Below are positions 16,862 through 26,099 of a stretch of DNA of 64,000 nucleotides, one piece after another; the first letter of the stretch is position 1; each line of letters starts with the position of its first letter. The notes under the pieces are model-generated. The model did no database searches and was not told where the DNA came from. It saw nothing but the letters and a program-made list of their open reading frames with translations. Location: NCBI RefSeq assembly GCF_016127315.1, contig NZ_CP065997.1, forward strand, positions 2,356,001-2,420,000, read 5' to 3'. The position numbers and the translations under genes were made by a program. The DNA is from Achromobacter deleyi. Lineage in GTDB: Bacteria > Pseudomonadota > Gammaproteobacteria > Burkholderiales > Burkholderiaceae_B.

Positions 16862-18053
16862 GACCCTGGCCCGCGAGGCCCAATCGTTCGCGCAGCCGGC
16901 CCCGGCGATGATCGAACAGCCGGTGCGCTGGCATGGCCGTGGCGCCGCCGTGCTCAGCCCGGACGAAACCGAGGTGGCGCGCGTCATGCAGATCTGCAAC
17001 GCCTGTCGCTACTGCGAAGGCTTCTGCGCCGTGTTTCCGGCCATGACCCGGCGGCTGGAGTTCGGCAAGGCCGATCTGAACTACCTGGCCAACCTGTGCC
17101 ACAACTGCGGCGCCTGTCTGCACGCCTGCCAGTACGCGCCGCCGCACGAGTTCGCGGTGAACGTGCCGCAAGCCATGGCCAAGGTGCGATTGCAGACCTA
17201 TACCGAATACGCGTTTCCGGCCGCGCTGGGCAAGCTGTACCAGCGCAACGGACTGGCGCTGTCGCTGGCCACGGCGGCGGGGCTGGCGTTGTTTCTGGCG
17301 TTGATGGTGATGCTGACGGGCGGGCTGTTCCATGCGCCGCTGGCGGGCAATTTCTACGCGGTGTTCCCGCACAACACGCTGGCGCTGATGTTCGGCGCGG
17401 TGTTCGGCTGCGCCATGCTGGCGCTGGGCATCGGCGCGGCGCGCTTCTGGCGCGACGTCAGCCCCGGCGCGGCCAGCGGCGCGGCGGTGGCCGAGGCCGC
17501 GCACGACGCGCTGCGCCTGCGCTACCTGGACGGCGGCCACGGCAAGGGTTGCAACAACGCCGACGATGCCTTCACGTTGTGGCGCCGCCGGTTCCATCAC
17601 TTCACGTTCTACGGCTTCATGCTGTGCTTTGCCGCCACCTGCGTGGCCACGCTCTATCACTACCTGCTGGGGCAGCAGGCGCCGTATCCGTTCTGGAGCG
17701 CGCCGGTGCTGCTGGGCACGGCGGGCGGCATCGGCCTGCTGATCGGGCCGGCGGGGCTGCTGTGGCTGAACCTGAAACGCCATCCGCTGCAGGGCGACGC
17801 GGCGCAGAAGCCGATGGACCGTGGCTTCATCGCGCTGCTGCTGCTGACCAGCGCCACCGGCCTGGCGCTGCTGGCCGGCCGCGACACCGGCGCCATGGCC
17901 CTGCTGCTGGCGGTGCACCTGGGCGTGGTGATGGCGCTGTTCCTGACCCTGCCTTACGGCAAGTTCGCCCATGGCATCTATCGCTCGGCCGCGCTGTTGA
18001 AGTGGGCGATCGAAAAGCGGCAGCCCGACAAGTTGCGGTTGGGCGCCGATTGA
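16848..18053 (+). CDS. tcuB: Tricarballylate utilisation iron-sulfur/membrane protein
   Basis: 401-aa partner that reoxidises the TcuA flavin and sends electrons to the quinone pool. The N-terminal part carries two ferredoxin-like clusters, [11 protein letters not shown] (about 47-57) and [11 protein letters not shown] (about 84-94). The C-terminal part (about 130-385) has six or so membrane helices with haem-ligand-type histidines. The layout is that of TcuB/CitB. It follows tcuA with overlap and precedes the Bug receptor. Confidence 0.92.
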   Translation: MRQLETLAREAQSFAQPAPAMIEQPVRWHGRGAAVLSPDETEVARVMQICNACRYCEGFCAVFPAMTRRLEFGKADLNYLANLCHNCGACLHACQYAPPHEFAVNVPQAMAKVRLQTYTEYAFPAALGKLYQRNGLALSLATAAGLALFLALMVMLTGGLFHAPLAGNFYAVFPHNTLALMFGAVFGCAMLALGIGAARFWRDVSPGAASGAAVAEAAHDALRLRYLDGGHGKGCNNADDAFTLWRRRFHHFTFYGFMLCFAATCVATLYHYLLGQQAPYPFWSAPVLLGTAGGIGLLIGPAGLLWLNLKRHPLQGDAAQKPMDRGFIALLLLTSATGLALLAGRDTGAMALLLAVHLGVVMALFLTLPYGKFAHGIYRSAALLKWAIEKRQPDKLRLGAD

Positions 18054-18141
18054 GCCGCGCGGCGGCCGCCCGCCGGCGGCCGGCCCGTGCATGACGGCGT
18101 CCTCGAAGGCGCCGCGATTCCAATATCCTCAGGAGACTTGC

Positions 18142-19107
18142 ATGTTCCCTCATCGCCTTGCCCATGCGGCATTCGCCGCCTGTCTGCTGCCGGCCGCGCA
18201 CGCGCAGACCTTTCCCGCCAAGCCCATCACGCTGGTCGTGCCGCATTCGGCCGGCGGCACCTCGGACATCCTGGCCCGCACCGTGGCGGCCGAGGCGGCC
18301 AAGACGCTGGGGCAGACCATCGTGATCGACAACAAGGGCGGCGCCAACGGCACCATCGCCGCCAAGCAGGTGGCATCGGCCGCGCCCGATGGCTACACGC
18401 TGCTGCTGGCGACCGCCAGCACGCATGGCATCAACCCGTCGCTGTACTCGCGCATCTCGTACGACGCGGTCAAGGATTTCACGCCGGTCACGCTGCTGGC
18501 CACCGTGCCCAACGTGCTGGTGGTTGGCCCCAACGTCAAAGCCGCGACCGTGTCCGAGCTGATCGCCTACGTCAAGGCGCGGGGCGATCGCAGCAACATG
18601 GGATCGGCCGGCGCCGGCACGCCCGGCCACCTGGCCGGCGAGATGTTCAAGCGCGCCGCGGGCCTGCAGTTCACGCACGTGCCGTACAAGGGCGGCAGCC
18701 CGGCCATCACCGACCTGATCGGCGGCCAGATCGACTTCCTGTTCACGACGATTCCGGGCGTGCTGCCGCACGTCAAGGCGGGCACGCTGCGTGCGCTGGC
18801 GGTGACCTCGCCGCAGCGCTCGCCGGCCTTGCCCGAGGTTCCGACCATGGCGGAATCGGGCCTGGCGGGCTTCCAGGCGCTGTCGTGGCATGGTGTGGTG
18901 GCGCCGGCGGGAACGCCGGACGCGGTGGTGGCGCGCTTGAACGACGCCCTGGGCGGCGCGCTGGCGGCGCCGGCGGTCAGGCAGCGCCTGATGGAAGAAG
19001 GGGCCCAGGCGTCGAGCCTGCATACCGCCGACTTCGGCGCGTTCATCCGCCAGGAGATCGCGGCCTGGGCGCAGGCGGTGAAGGATTCCGGCGCCACCGC
19101 CAACTGA
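18142..19107 (+). CDS. Bug-family tripartite tricarboxylate receptor (TctC-like)
   Basis: 321-aa periplasmic binding protein of the Bug family, with a signal peptide (about 1-21, AHAQ) and the family landmarks VPHSAGGTSDILAR (about 34-47), VDNKGG-like IDNKGGANG and VPYKGG near 175. It probably binds tricarballylate or a related tricarboxylate for uptake. No TctA/TctB membrane partner is adjacent, so it must share a transporter encoded elsewhere or act as a sensor, as many of the expanded Bug proteins of Alcaligenaceae may. AGGAG lies 6 bases before the chosen ATG. Confidence 0.92.
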   Translation: MFPHRLAHAAFAACLLPAAHAQTFPAKPITLVVPHSAGGTSDILARTVAAEAAKTLGQTIVIDNKGGANGTIAAKQVASAAPDGYTLLLATASTHGINPSLYSRISYDAVKDFTPVTLLATVPNVLVVGPNVKAATVSELIAYVKARGDRSNMGSAGAGTPGHLAGEMFKRAAGLQFTHVPYKGGSPAITDLIGGQIDFLFTTIPGVLPHVKAGTLRALAVTSPQRSPALPEVPTMAESGLAGFQALSWHGVVAPAGTPDAVVARLNDALGGALAAPAVRQRLMEEGAQASSLHTADFGAFIRQEIAAWAQAVKDSGATAN

Positions 19108-19175
19108 GGCGTGGCGCATGCCGGGCCGGCATTGGGGGCCGGCCCTGTCCCGCCGAGGGGAAGATGCCGGTCGGG

Positions 19176-19652
19176 TCAGCGCGCCTGGTAGGCGTCGCAC
19201 AAGGCCAGGTATTCGTCGGCGCTGATCTCCAGCGCCATGGCCTGGATCAGCACGCGCTTGCGGTTCGGCAGCGAGGTCTTCAACTGGATCTGCCTGGCGG
19301 TGGGGATGCCGACGTAGGTCTGGTTGACGTAGGTGTTCTCGTTGATCGCGTCCCACGGAATGACCGTGCCGTCCGTCACCTGCAGGCCCGCGCGGGTGAA
19401 GGTGATCACCGGCCTGGCGGTGCCGAAGGCGCGCGTCAGGCAGCGGATCACCAGCCAGACGCCGATGGCCGCGATGGCGGCGAAGAACGCCATGCCGCCG
19501 AGATTGCCGCGGGTGCGCGCGGCCAGGGCGCCGAACACCACCGCGGCCACCGTCCAGATGACGGCGCCGACGATGAGGCGGTTGCGCGAGTAGTACACCG
19601 GACGGTCGGCCAGTGTTTGGGCTTGGTGCGAGGCGGAGCTGTAGATTTCCAT
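19176..19652 (-). CDS. Small membrane protein with a PH-like domain (STM3941-type resemblance)
   Basis: 158-aa protein with two predicted membrane helices (about 25-42 and 50-70) followed by a beta-rich cytoplasmic domain (ITFTRAGLQVTDGTVIPWDAI) reminiscent of bacterial PH-like domains. Function is not known. The upstream neighbour has the same architecture and similar phrases (IPWTAIDTIR versus IPWDAINENT), so they look like distant paralogues in one transcript, 53 bases apart. Confidence 0.75.
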   Translation of the reverse strand: MEIYSSASHQAQTLADRPVYYSRNRLIVGAVIWTVAAVVFGALAARTRGNLGGMAFFAAIAAIGVWLVIRCLTRAFGTARPVITFTRAGLQVTDGTVIPWDAINENTYVNQTYVGIPTARQIQLKTSLPNRKRVLIQAMALEISADEYLALCDAYQAR

Positions 19653-19705
19653 GTCGAGGCTGCGTGATGGGGATGGGAGGCCGCCACGATGGGCGGATGT
19701 CGGGG

Positions 19706-20428
19706 TCAGGCGTTGGGAAGGTAGCGCTGCAGACAGGCCAGCATCACAGGCTCGTTGTCGATGCGGGAGCGGTCGATCTTGTGGGTCTTGCCCTGCGCGA
19801 CGATGATGAGCGTCTCGTCGGTCTCCATGCCTTCGCTGTCGGACTGCGTGCGGATCGTGTCGATCGCCGTCCACGGAATCTGCCGGCCCTTGTGCACCAG
19901 CCCGGCCGCGTTCATGCCGAGGGTGCCGAAGGCGACGGTGGCGCCGGCGTCGATGCGGCGCTGGGCGTCGGCTTCGAGATTGCCGCCGACGCGCGCGTCC
20001 AGCTGTTCCAGCAGTTCATCGGCGCCTGCCCAGATTCCCAGCCGCAAGCGCACGCGCTCGCCGTTGGCCAGCGTGAGCAGCAGATGGTCGCGATTGTGCC
20101 GATGGCGCATCGACGCGATGTCGCTGAACGCCACCGTGCGTGCGCCCAGGCGCAGCGCGCGGTCATCCAGCGTCAACGCGGCGGGCGCGCGCCACCAGGC
20201 GACCAGGTCGGAACCGCGCCACAGCAGATAGCCCACGGCGGGCAGCGTCAGGAAGAACACCAGCCACATGGCGCGATAGCGCAGCATCTCGACCAGCAGG
20301 CTGCGCGGCAGCAGCCAGATGTCAATGATGGCCAGCAGTTGCGCGCTGAACAGGTACAGCAGCGCGGCTGCGCCGAGGTAGCAACCCAGCGCATGGCGCG
20401 GTAGAACACGGGGAAAGGAAGCCGTCAT
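19706..20428 (-). CDS. Membrane protein with PH-like domains, paralogue of its neighbour
   Basis: 240-aa protein with two membrane helices (about 15-35 and 52-72) and a cytoplasmic portion with two PH-like stretches, one near 84-105 (LTLDDRALRLGARTVAFSDIASM) and one near 170-215 (GLVHKGRQIPWTAIDTIR). Function unknown. The internal ATG at 20428 is preferred, as it has GGAAAGG-type purines near it on the coding strand less than an upstream extension of eight residues; the choice is uncertain. Confidence 0.75.
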   Translation of the reverse strand: MTASFPRVLPRHALGCYLGAAALLYLFSAQLLAIIDIWLLPRSLLVEMLRYRAMWLVFFLTLPAVGYLLWRGSDLVAWWRAPAALTLDDRALRLGARTVAFSDIASMRHRHNRDHLLLTLANGERVRLRLGIWAGADELLEQLDARVGGNLEADAQRRIDAGATVAFGTLGMNAAGLVHKGRQIPWTAIDTIRTQSDSEGMETDETLIIVAQGKTHKIDRSRIDNEPVMLACLQRYLPNA

Positions 20429-20530
20429 GAGCAACGCGCCGCGACGCGGCACCGTCCTGATGTTGAAGGCTTCGCACTCTAAGGGATGCGCGTCGGGGCG
20501 GGGTTTCCATCTGTATCAATATGGCGGATT

Positions 20531-21940
20531 TCATGTCGCCATGAGCTTGCCGAGCGTCGCCATGCCTTGCTCCATCTCCGCGTTCCAGGGGTGTCCGCAG
20601 TTCAGCCGCAGGAAGTTGCCGAACGCGCCGGACGAGGAAAACAGCGGGCCCGGCGCGATGCTGATGCCGTGGTCGAGCGCCGCGCGATGCAGGCGCAAGG
20701 TGTCGATGTGCGCGGGCAGTTCGACCCAGGTGAAGTAGCCGCCCAGCGGCCGCGTGGCGCGCGTGCCCTTGGGAAAGTAGCGCGCCACCGCTTGCAGCAT
20801 CTCGCCTTGCTGCAAGGCCAGCGTCTGGCGGAACTGGCGCAGGTGGCGGTCGTAGCCGCCCTGCGCCAGGTAGGCGGCAATCGCGGCCTGCGTCGGCGCG
20901 GCGGTGGCCAGGCTGGTGGTGAGCTTGTTGCGCATGATGGCGCGGGTGTAGCGCCCGGCCGCGACCCAGCCCACGCGGTAGCCCGGCGCCAGCGTTTTCG
21001 AGAACGACGAGCAATGCATCACCATGCCATCGGCGTCAAAGGCCTTGGCGGGCCGCGGCCGCGTGGCGCCGAAGTACAGCTCGCCATAGACGTCGTCCTC
21101 GATCAGCGCCACGCCGTGGCGCGCCAGCAGCTTGACCAGCGCCTCCTTCTTGGCCTCGGGCATCAGGCTGCCGAGCGGATTCTGGAAGGTCGTCATCAGC
21201 CAGCAGGCGCGCGGCTGGTGCTGCACGATGGCCCGCTCCAGCGCCTGCAGGTCGATGCCTTCGCGCGGATGCGTCGCCACCTCGATGGCGTGCAGCTGGT
21301 TGCGTTCGAGCGATTGCAAGGCGGCATAGAACGTGGGCGATTCCACGATGACCGCGTCGCCGGGCCGCGTGACCGCGCTCAGGCACAGGTTGAGCGCGTC
21401 GAGCGCGCCGTTGGTGATGATGATGTCGTCCACCGGCACCGTCAGGCCGTCGGCCAGGTAGCGCAAGGCGATGGCGCGGCGCAGCGCGGCATCGCCGGGG
21501 CTGAGGTCGTCGATCGAGCCCCACGGGTCCAGTTGCTGCACCGTGGTGGCCATGTAGCGCGCCAGCCGGCTGTAGGGCAGCAGCGACGGGCTGGGAAACG
21601 CGGAGCCGAACGGCAGCATGTCGCGCCGCAAGGTGGCGTTGAGCACCTGCAGCACGTTGTCGCTGACGTCCACCGGGTGGCGGCCGGCGGCGGCGCTGGA
21701 CAGGTCGTCCGGCTCGGGCAGCGCGGCCTGCGAGGCGCGCAGCACGTAGTAGCCGGAGCGGTCGCGCGCGCGGATCAGGCCGCGCGCTTCCAGCAGGTAG
21801 TAGGCCTTGAACACCGTCGACGGGCTGACGCCGCGGCTGGCGCTGGTCTGGCGCACCGAGGGCAGCCGGTCGCCCGCCTGCAGCAGGCCCGACAGGATCG
21901 AGGCGGTGATTTCTTCGGTCAGCCGTTCATAGCGCTTCAT
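20531..21940 (-). CDS. MocR-family PLP-dependent regulator (GntR wHTH fused to aminotransferase)
   Basis: 469-aa fusion regulator: GntR-type wHTH at about 1-70 (LPSVRQTSASRGVSPSTVFKAYY) and a fold-type I aminotransferase domain from about 100. The PLP-binding lysine lies in SFSKTLAPGYRVGW. MocR proteins sense PLP or amino compounds and rarely act as enzymes. It starts 25 bases after the DUF2474 gene and so looks like the last gene of the cyd operon, an unusual place. Confidence 0.9.
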   Translation of the reverse strand: MKRYERLTEEITASILSGLLQAGDRLPSVRQTSASRGVSPSTVFKAYYLLEARGLIRARDRSGYYVLRASQAALPEPDDLSSAAAGRHPVDVSDNVLQVLNATLRRDMLPFGSAFPSPSLLPYSRLARYMATTVQQLDPWGSIDDLSPGDAALRRAIALRYLADGLTVPVDDIIITNGALDALNLCLSAVTRPGDAVIVESPTFYAALQSLERNQLHAIEVATHPREGIDLQALERAIVQHQPRACWLMTTFQNPLGSLMPEAKKEALVKLLARHGVALIEDDVYGELYFGATRPRPAKAFDADGMVMHCSSFSKTLAPGYRVGWVAAGRYTRAIMRNKLTTSLATAAPTQAAIAAYLAQGGYDRHLRQFRQTLALQQGEMLQAVARYFPKGTRATRPLGGYFTWVELPAHIDTLRLHRAALDHGISIAPGPLFSSSGAFGNFLRLNCGHPWNAEMEQGMATLGKLMAT

Positions 21941-21965
21941 GGGAGGATCCGGGGAAGACGGCGGT

Positions 21966-22106
21966 TCAGGTCGACATGCCGATGGCGCGCATCACCAGCC
22001 GCAGCGCGCCGGCGGCCAGGCCCAGCGCCGCCACGCCGCCGGCCCAGATCAACAGCAGCCACAGCAGCCGGCTGCGCCAGGAGGGCAGGGAGGTCGGCGC
22101 GGCCAT
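21966..22106 (-). CDS. DUF2474 small membrane subunit of the bd-type oxidase
   Basis: 46-aa protein with one membrane helix (about 14-33) and an arginine-rich tail (RLVMRAIGMS). Such short proteins are encoded right after cydB in CIO-type operons and are viewed as the counterpart of CydX. Its ATG shares one base with the cydB stop (TGATG), showing translational coupling. Confidence 0.8.
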   Translation of the reverse strand: MAAPTSLPSWRSRLLWLLLIWAGGVAALGLAAGALRLVMRAIGMST

Positions 22107-23113
22107 CAGTGAAACGCCTCGCCGGTGCGCACCTTGCCGCGGAACACGTAGTAGGACCAGGCGGTGTACATCAGGATAATCGGAATGATGGCGAGCGCGC
22201 CGACCAGCGCGAAGCCCAGGCTCTGCGGCGGCGCGGCGGCGGTCCAGATCGACACGTCGGGCGGAATCACCGCGGGCCAGATGCTGATGCCCAGGCCGCT
22301 GTAGCCCAGGAACACCAGGCACAGCGCCAGCACGAACGGCCCCGCGTCGGGCGCGCCGCGCACGCGCCGCATCAGGTCGATGCCGGCCGCCGCCACCAGC
22401 AGCGGCACCGGCAGGAACCAGAACATGTTGGGCAGGCTGAACCAGCGCTGCGCGATCTGCGGCTGCGCCAGCGGCGTCCACAGGCTGAGCACGGCGATCA
22501 CCGCCAGCAGCGCCAGCGTCAACGGCCGCGCCAGCGCGCACATGTGGCGGTGCAGGCGGCCCTCGGTCTTCATGATGAGCCAGGTGCAGCCCAGCAGCGC
22601 GTAGGCCGCCACCAGGCCCGCGCCGGTGAATAGCGAGAACGGACTGATCCAGTCCCACGGCCCGCCCTGGTAGGCGCGGTCGACCACCGGAATGCCCTCG
22701 ATGTAGGCGCCCAGCGTCACGCCCTGGAAGAAGGTGGCGCAGAGCGAGCCGAGCACGAAGGCGCGGTCCCACAGCGCGCGATGGCGCGGGTCGGCCTTGA
22801 AGCGGAACTCGAACGCCACGCCGCGGAAGATCAACCCCAGCAGCATGAACACCAGCGGCAGGTACAGCGCGCTCAGGATCACCGAGTAGGCCAGCGGAAA
22901 CGCGGCCAGCAGCCCCGCGCCGCCCAGCACCAGCCAGGTCTCGTTGCCGTCCCAGACGGGCGCGACGGTGTTGACCATGGCGTCGCGTTCCTCGGCGTCG
23001 GCGATCAGCGGAAAGAGGATGCCGATGCCCAGGTCGAAGCCGTCCATCACCACGTACATCATCACGCCGAACAGGATGATGCCGGCCCATATCAATGCAA
23101 GGTCGATGCCCAT
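22106..23113 (-). CDS. cydB: Cytochrome bd-type ubiquinol oxidase subunit II
   Basis: 335-aa integral membrane subunit with about 8-9 helices. The N-terminus MGIDLALIWAGIILFGVMMYVVMDGFDLGIGIL is the standard CydB signature, followed by WDGNETWLVLGG near 58. It pairs with CydA in a quinol oxidase that reduces oxygen without pumping protons. The start chosen begins this signature, four bases after the cydA stop; an in-frame extension lies within cydA. Confidence 0.96.
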   Translation of the reverse strand: MGIDLALIWAGIILFGVMMYVVMDGFDLGIGILFPLIADAEERDAMVNTVAPVWDGNETWLVLGGAGLLAAFPLAYSVILSALYLPLVFMLLGLIFRGVAFEFRFKADPRHRALWDRAFVLGSLCATFFQGVTLGAYIEGIPVVDRAYQGGPWDWISPFSLFTGAGLVAAYALLGCTWLIMKTEGRLHRHMCALARPLTLALLAVIAVLSLWTPLAQPQIAQRWFSLPNMFWFLPVPLLVAAAGIDLMRRVRGAPDAGPFVLALCLVFLGYSGLGISIWPAVIPPDVSIWTAAAPPQSLGFALVGALAIIPIILMYTAWSYYVFRGKVRTGEAFH

Positions 23114-23117
23114 GGCG

Positions 23118-24554
23118 TCAGGCTCCTTTGAATCCAGGTTGCGCGGACTTGGCGTCCGCCGAGGTGGACGCGGCCGATAGCGGCCGCGACGGCTGGCGCG
23201 GTTCGCCGGGGCCGCCGGACAGTGGCGCATGGCCGGGCGCCGGGGTCGGGCCCATGCGGATCAGGCGCAGCATGTACGACACGCCGGCGCCGAACACGAA
23301 CAGGTACACCACCACGAACAACACCAGCGTCAGCGTCAGTTCGCCCAGGCCATGGCGGGTGGCGGCGTCGGCCGTGCGCATCACGCCGTAGACGATCCAC
23401 GGCTGGCGGCCGATCTCGGTGACATACCAGCCGGCCAGGATCGCCACCAGGCCGGACGGCCCCATCCACAGCGCGAAGCGTTGCAGCGCGCGCGACTGGT
23501 ACAGACGGCCGCGCCAGCGCGCCCACAGCGCCCAGGCCGCCAGCAGGATCATCAGCATGCCCAGTCCGGCCATGACGCGGAACGACCAGAACACCACGGT
23601 GGCGTTGGGCCGGTCCTTGGGCGGATACGACTTCAGGCCGGGGAATTGGCCGTCCCAGCTGTGCGTGAGGATCAGGCTGCCCAGGCGCGGCACGTTGAGC
23701 GCGTAGCGGGTTTCTTCGCGCTCCATGTCGGGGATGCCGAACAGCGTCAGCGGCACGCCGGCGCCGGGCTCGTTGTCCCAGTGGCCTTCGATCGCCGCGA
23801 TCTTGGCGGGCTGGTGCTTGAGCGTGTTCAGGCCGTGGAAGTCGCCCACCACCGCCTGCAGTGGCGCCGAGATCGCCAGCATGGCCATCGCCATCGCGAA
23901 CATCTTTTTCACCGCCGGGCTGCGGTCGCCGCGCAGCAGGTGCCAGGCGCCGGACGCGCCCACCATCAGCGCGGTGGCCAGGAACGCGGCGATGCCCATG
24001 TGCGCCAGGCGGTAGGGGAACGAGGGATTGAAGATCACCGCCAGCCAATCGGTCGGCACCACGCGGCCGTCCAGGATCTCGTAGCCCGCGGGCGTCTGCA
24101 TCCAGCTGTTGGACGCCAGGATCCAGGTGGCCGACACCAGCGTGCCCAGCGCCACCATGATGGTCGAGAAGAAGTGCAGGCCCGGGCCCACGCGCGACCA
24201 GCCGAACAGCATCACGCCGAGAAAGCCGGCCTCCAGGAAGAACGCGGTCAGCACTTCGTAGGCCAGCAGGGGCCCGGTGACGCTGCCGGCGAAATCGGAA
24301 AAGAAGCTCCAGTTGGTGCCGAACTGGTACGCCATCACCAGGCCGGACACCACCCCCATGCCGAAGTTGACGGCGAAGATCTTGGTCCAGAAGTGGTAGA
24401 GGTCGCGGTAGACGGTGTTGCGGGTGCGCAGCCAGCAGCCTTCGAGCACGGCCAGATAGCTGGCCAGGCCGATGGTGATGGCGGGGAAAATGATGTGGAA
24501 GGAAATGGTGAATCCGAACTGTATTCGGGCAAGCAGTAGCGCGTCGCTATCCAT
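23118..24554 (-). CDS. cydA: Cytochrome bd-type ubiquinol oxidase subunit I, CIO-like
   Basis: 478-aa subunit carrying the three haems and the quinol site. Visible landmarks: FTISFHIIFPAITIGLA with the haem-ligand histidine near residue 20, GRQPW in WYVTEIGRQPWIVYG near 390, and a short Q-loop region. The short Q loop and sequence style match the cyanide-insensitive (CIO/CioA) branch. First gene of a cydA-cydB-DUF2474-MocR transcript. The C-terminal tail (about 445-478) is low-complexity. Confidence 0.95.
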   Translation of the reverse strand: MDSDALLLARIQFGFTISFHIIFPAITIGLASYLAVLEGCWLRTRNTVYRDLYHFWTKIFAVNFGMGVVSGLVMAYQFGTNWSFFSDFAGSVTGPLLAYEVLTAFFLEAGFLGVMLFGWSRVGPGLHFFSTIMVALGTLVSATWILASNSWMQTPAGYEILDGRVVPTDWLAVIFNPSFPYRLAHMGIAAFLATALMVGASGAWHLLRGDRSPAVKKMFAMAMAMLAISAPLQAVVGDFHGLNTLKHQPAKIAAIEGHWDNEPGAGVPLTLFGIPDMEREETRYALNVPRLGSLILTHSWDGQFPGLKSYPPKDRPNATVVFWSFRVMAGLGMLMILLAAWALWARWRGRLYQSRALQRFALWMGPSGLVAILAGWYVTEIGRQPWIVYGVMRTADAATRHGLGELTLTLVLFVVVYLFVFGAGVSYMLRLIRMGPTPAPGHAPLSGGPGEPRQPSRPLSAASTSADAKSAQPGFKGA

Positions 24555-24860
24555 GGCGGGTGATTCCTGACTTCAAGGCCCGCGCGATCCTGCCGCCACC
24601 GGGCGGCGCGCGCGGACAGGCCGATGCCTGTAGCGCCAAGATAGGCCGGAGCCGCTGTGCAGTACAGATTCAGACGACGACGAAAAAAGCGGATCAATTT
24701 GGCGATGCGGTCATGCCGCGGCCCGGATTCCCATAGGGAAAACGAAGCGGGTGCGATGAAAGGGCCAGATGGCGGTGTTACAAAAAAAACGGCGCAGCGG
24801 TGAGGCTGCGCCGTCTGCTCCGGCCGCCGCGCAGGGGCACCTGGCGGCGGGCCGGACCCG
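24555..24860. other. Gap upstream of cydA (306 bases)
   Basis: Contains the promoter region of the minus-strand cyd operon and, at its right end, the terminator of the tautomerase/EamA transcript. A weak dyad CTGT-N5-ACAG lies at 24655-24667. No credible ORF and no full FNR box were seen. Confidence 0.5.
24782..24813 (-). terminator. Intrinsic terminator after the tautomerase gene
   Basis: Reading the minus strand, CGGCGCAGC-N6-GCTGCGCCG (24813 down to 24790) forms a perfect 9-bp stem followed by eight U residues (24789-24782). It ends the EamA-tautomerase transcript, 48 bases after the tautomerase stop. Confidence 0.9.
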
Positions 24861-25079
24861 TCAGGTCGCCTGCGCGGCGCGCTGCCGCTGGCGCAGCGCC
24901 GTGACGGTTTCGCCGGCCACGCCCCAGCTGTCGGTGTCGACTTCCTCGATGACCACGAACGTGGCCTGCGGGTCCTTGCCGAGCACGCGCACCACCAGGT
25001 CGGTGGCGCCCTTGATCAGCTCGGCCTTCTGTTCGCGCGTGGCGCCTTCGCGGGTGATCTGGATGTTGATGTAAGGCAT
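24861..25079 (-). CDS. 4-oxalocrotonate tautomerase-like protein
   Basis: 72-aa member of the 4-OT family. Pro2, which becomes the catalytic N-terminal proline after Met removal, is present (MPYINIQITREG), as is the family arginine near residue 10. These hexameric enzymes tautomerise unsaturated keto acids; the physiological substrate is unknown. It is downstream of an EamA exporter with a nine-base gap. Confidence 0.9.
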   Translation of the reverse strand: MPYINIQITREGATREQKAELIKGATDLVVRVLGKDPQATFVVIEEVDTDSWGVAGETVTALRQRQRAAQAT

Positions 25080-25088
25080 GGTTGTCTC

Positions 25089-25955
25089 CTAGGCGAGTTT
25101 CGATGATACGCGGCGCTGCACGCGCTGGCTCAGCCACACGCTGGCCACCACGATCGCCATGCCGGCCATCTGCGCCGCGCTCAGGCGCTGGTCCAGCAGC
25201 GCCCAGCCCAGCAGCACCGCCGACACCGGGCTCAGGAAGCCCAGCGACGACACCACCGCGGGCTCCAGCCGGGCCAGGCCGCGGAACCAGATGACGTAGG
25301 TCAGCGCGGCGCCGATCAGTCCCAGGTAGGCGATGCCCAGCACGTTCAGCAGGGTCGGCGCGGGCAGCGCCGGTTCGGCCAGCAAGGCGAGAGGCACGAG
25401 CAGCACGCCGCCCGCCGTCAATTGCCAGGAGGTGAACGCCAGCGCCGACACCGGCGGCTGCCAGCGGCGGCTCAGCACCGTGCCCAGCGCCATCGACGCG
25501 GCGCTGGCCAGCCCGGCCGCCACGCCCACCGGATCCAGCGCCGCCTTCGGCCCCAGCACCAGCAGCGCCACGCCGCCGATGCCGGCCAGGGCCGCCAGCA
25601 CCGCCAGGCCGCGCACCGGCGTGCCCAGCAAGGCGCGCGCCAGCAGGATCACGACCAGCGGCTGGATCGCGCCCAGGGTCGCGGCCACGCCGCCCGGCAG
25701 GCGGTAGGCGGCCACGAACAGCAGCGCCCAGAAAATGGAAAAGTTCAGCGCGCCCAGGATCGCGGTGCGCAGCCACCAGATGCCGTGCGGCAGCTTGCGC
25801 ACCGCCAGCAGCAGCAACAGCCCGGCGGGCAGCGCGCGCAGCATCGCCACCGTCAGCGGATAGCCCTGCGGCAGCATCAGGGTGGTGACGACATAGGTGC
25901 TGCCCCAGATGGCGGGGGCGGTGGCGGTCAGGAGCAGGTCGGTGCTGCGCGGCAT
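25089..25955 (-). CDS. EamA/DMT-family exporter
   Basis: 288-aa inner-membrane protein with ten predicted helices in two EamA repeats (about 5-135 and 145-280). Such drug/metabolite transporters export amino acids or small metabolites. It diverges from a LysR regulator at 26100, the likely controller, and is co-transcribed with the tautomerase. Confidence 0.9.
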   Translation of the reverse strand: MPRSTDLLLTATAPAIWGSTYVVTTLMLPQGYPLTVAMLRALPAGLLLLLAVRKLPHGIWWLRTAILGALNFSIFWALLFVAAYRLPGGVAATLGAIQPLVVILLARALLGTPVRGLAVLAALAGIGGVALLVLGPKAALDPVGVAAGLASAASMALGTVLSRRWQPPVSALAFTSWQLTAGGVLLVPLALLAEPALPAPTLLNVLGIAYLGLIGAALTYVIWFRGLARLEPAVVSSLGFLSPVSAVLLGWALLDQRLSAAQMAGMAIVVASVWLSQRVQRRVSSKLA

Positions 25956-26099
25956 GGCGGGATTCCTTCAGGCCGGCCACGCCAAAGGGCGCGGGCCGGC
26001 GGCTTCGATACCGACAGGCTAATTGAATCGCGCCCGGACGATAATATCGATTCCGGTCGCGACATCATTCACTGCCAGTAAATAAAAAAGGGCCGTCCC

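Noticed and set aside
24655..24667. CTGT-N5-ACAG dyad as a cyd operator
   Set aside because: Four-base arms are too short to separate from chance, and it matches no FNR or ArcA pattern.
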